Origin: Candidatus Altimarinota bacterium
GTDB lineage: Bacteria > Patescibacteriota > Gracilibacteria > Absconditabacterales > Absconditicoccaceae
DNA length: 7,051 nt
Direction of reading: 5' to 3'
NCBI GenBank assembly: GCA_027062165.1
Contig: JAMOTU010000122.1
Coordinates: forward strand, 1-7,051
In this document: positions 6,824 through 7,051 of the stretch, in pieces
Position numbering within the stretch: position 1 is the stretch's first letter
Layout: every line of letters starts with the position of its first letter
Program-made: the position numbers and the translations under genes
Notes under the pieces: generated by a model
Told to the model about the DNA's origin: nothing
The model's database searches: none
The model's input: only the letters and a program-made list of their open reading frames with translations

Positions 6824-7051
6824 GGAGGTATTCCAATCAGGATATGATAAAATAATATATTATGGGAAGAAGAGGAAGACCGAGAAAATATACACATAAA
6901 TATAGGTGCCCTGAATGTGGTTCTAACTGGTACGTAAAAAATAGAAAGAAGGTAGTAACTTTTCGTTGGGGATAAAGATGAAGAAAGTTTTATAAAGTTT
7001 CTTGGAACCTTACCATTTTTGAAGAAATATTACTCTGACAATTATGAAGTA
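6824..7051 (+). mobile_element. Remnant of an IS1-like insertion sequence (runs off right edge)
   Basis: This stretch carries two recognisable pieces of one transposase pushed together: an N-terminal zinc-ribbon start and part of the C-terminal catalytic region. The IS left end is not certain; I place it tentatively at GGAGGTATTCCAATCAGG (6824-6841), which stands out from the surrounding A/T sequence and could be a terminal inverted repeat. The partner end lies outside the window, so this cannot be confirmed here. Confidence 0.5.
6862..7051 (+). pseudogene. Decayed IS1-family-like transposase: internal deletion plus frameshift
   Basis: ATG 6862 opens a frame of 37 codons ending at TAA 6973. 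It begins MGRRGRPRKYTHKYRCPECG and continues to SNWYVKN, the first half of an InsA-like zinc ribbon; the second CxxC is missing. From 6965, in the next frame, the reading is VGDKDEESFIKFLG, then TLPFLKKYYSDNYEV, up to the window edge. This matches the 'V-x-GD+S-x-E-S...LP...YYSD-x-YEVY' region before the end of IS1-type DDE transposases. Intact relatives have well over a hundred residues between these parts, so most of the middle, including the first catalytic Asp region, is deleted, and one base is gained or lost near 6961-6967. The element cannot encode a working transposase. Family naming rests on these motifs. Confidence 0.68.

Noticed and set aside
6805..6850. Plus-strand promoter for the transposase remnant (TTGTAT with TATGAT)
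   Set aside because: The spacing is far from 17 bases for that pair, and the alternative TTGGAG gives only 15; it is not distinguishable from chance in this AT-rich stretch.
1..7051. CRISPR array, cas1, cas2, cas6, tRNA or rRNA genes
   Set aside because: I looked for regularly spaced repeats, cloverleaf-like GC-rich islands and the Cas1/Cas2/Cas6 motifs and saw none in either strand.

Overview
The window is very AT-rich. Its proteins are heavy in Lys, Glu, Ile and Asn, with packed, overlapping genes. This suits an AT-rich, probably thermophilic, bacterium or archaeon, but the sequence alone does not fix the taxon. Apart from the last ~230 bases, all convincing genes lie on the minus strand, so the operon reads from about 6750 down to 1 and runs off the left edge.

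Layout in reading order on the minus strand: (i) an AT-rich leader with two TATAAT boxes 11 bp apart (6749-6768); (ii) a short reading frame (6532-6750) with no ordinary start codon, probably the 3' end of a truncated gene, whose TGA overlaps the next ATG; (iii) a 387-aa Cas7-superfamily RAMP protein (5372-6535); (iv) a 1178-aa Csx11-type Cas10-like large subunit (1867-5403), overlapping the RAMP gene by 32 bases; (v) a P-loop ATPase of the archaeal ATPase_2 type (719-1852), cut in two by one in-frame TAA at codon 258; (vi) the first 234 codons of a second Cas7-type RAMP protein, Cmr4/Csm3-like (1-704). The right end (about 6824-7051, plus strand) holds a decayed IS1-like transposase.

Together these genes are part of a type III CRISPR-Cas effector of the Csx11 sort, which is often placed near subtype III-C. 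The RAMP proteins would form the crRNA-bound backbone and Csx11 the large subunit. No CRISPR array, cas1, cas2 or cas6 is in the window.

The most notable point is that the large subunit seems to have lost its catalytic centres. The expected HD dyad reads Phe-Asn, the conserved Asp-His of the helical motif reads Asp-Gln, and neither palm-like region has GGDD. The Cmr4/Csm3-like backbone protein still has the Asp expected to cut target RNA. A complex that cuts RNA without DNase or cyclic-oligoadenylate signalling is therefore a reasonable inference. The ATPase inside the effector operon is the second oddity: it is either an unstudied partner or a passenger now being lost. IS remnants next to the truncated first gene suggest that the front of the operon was rearranged.
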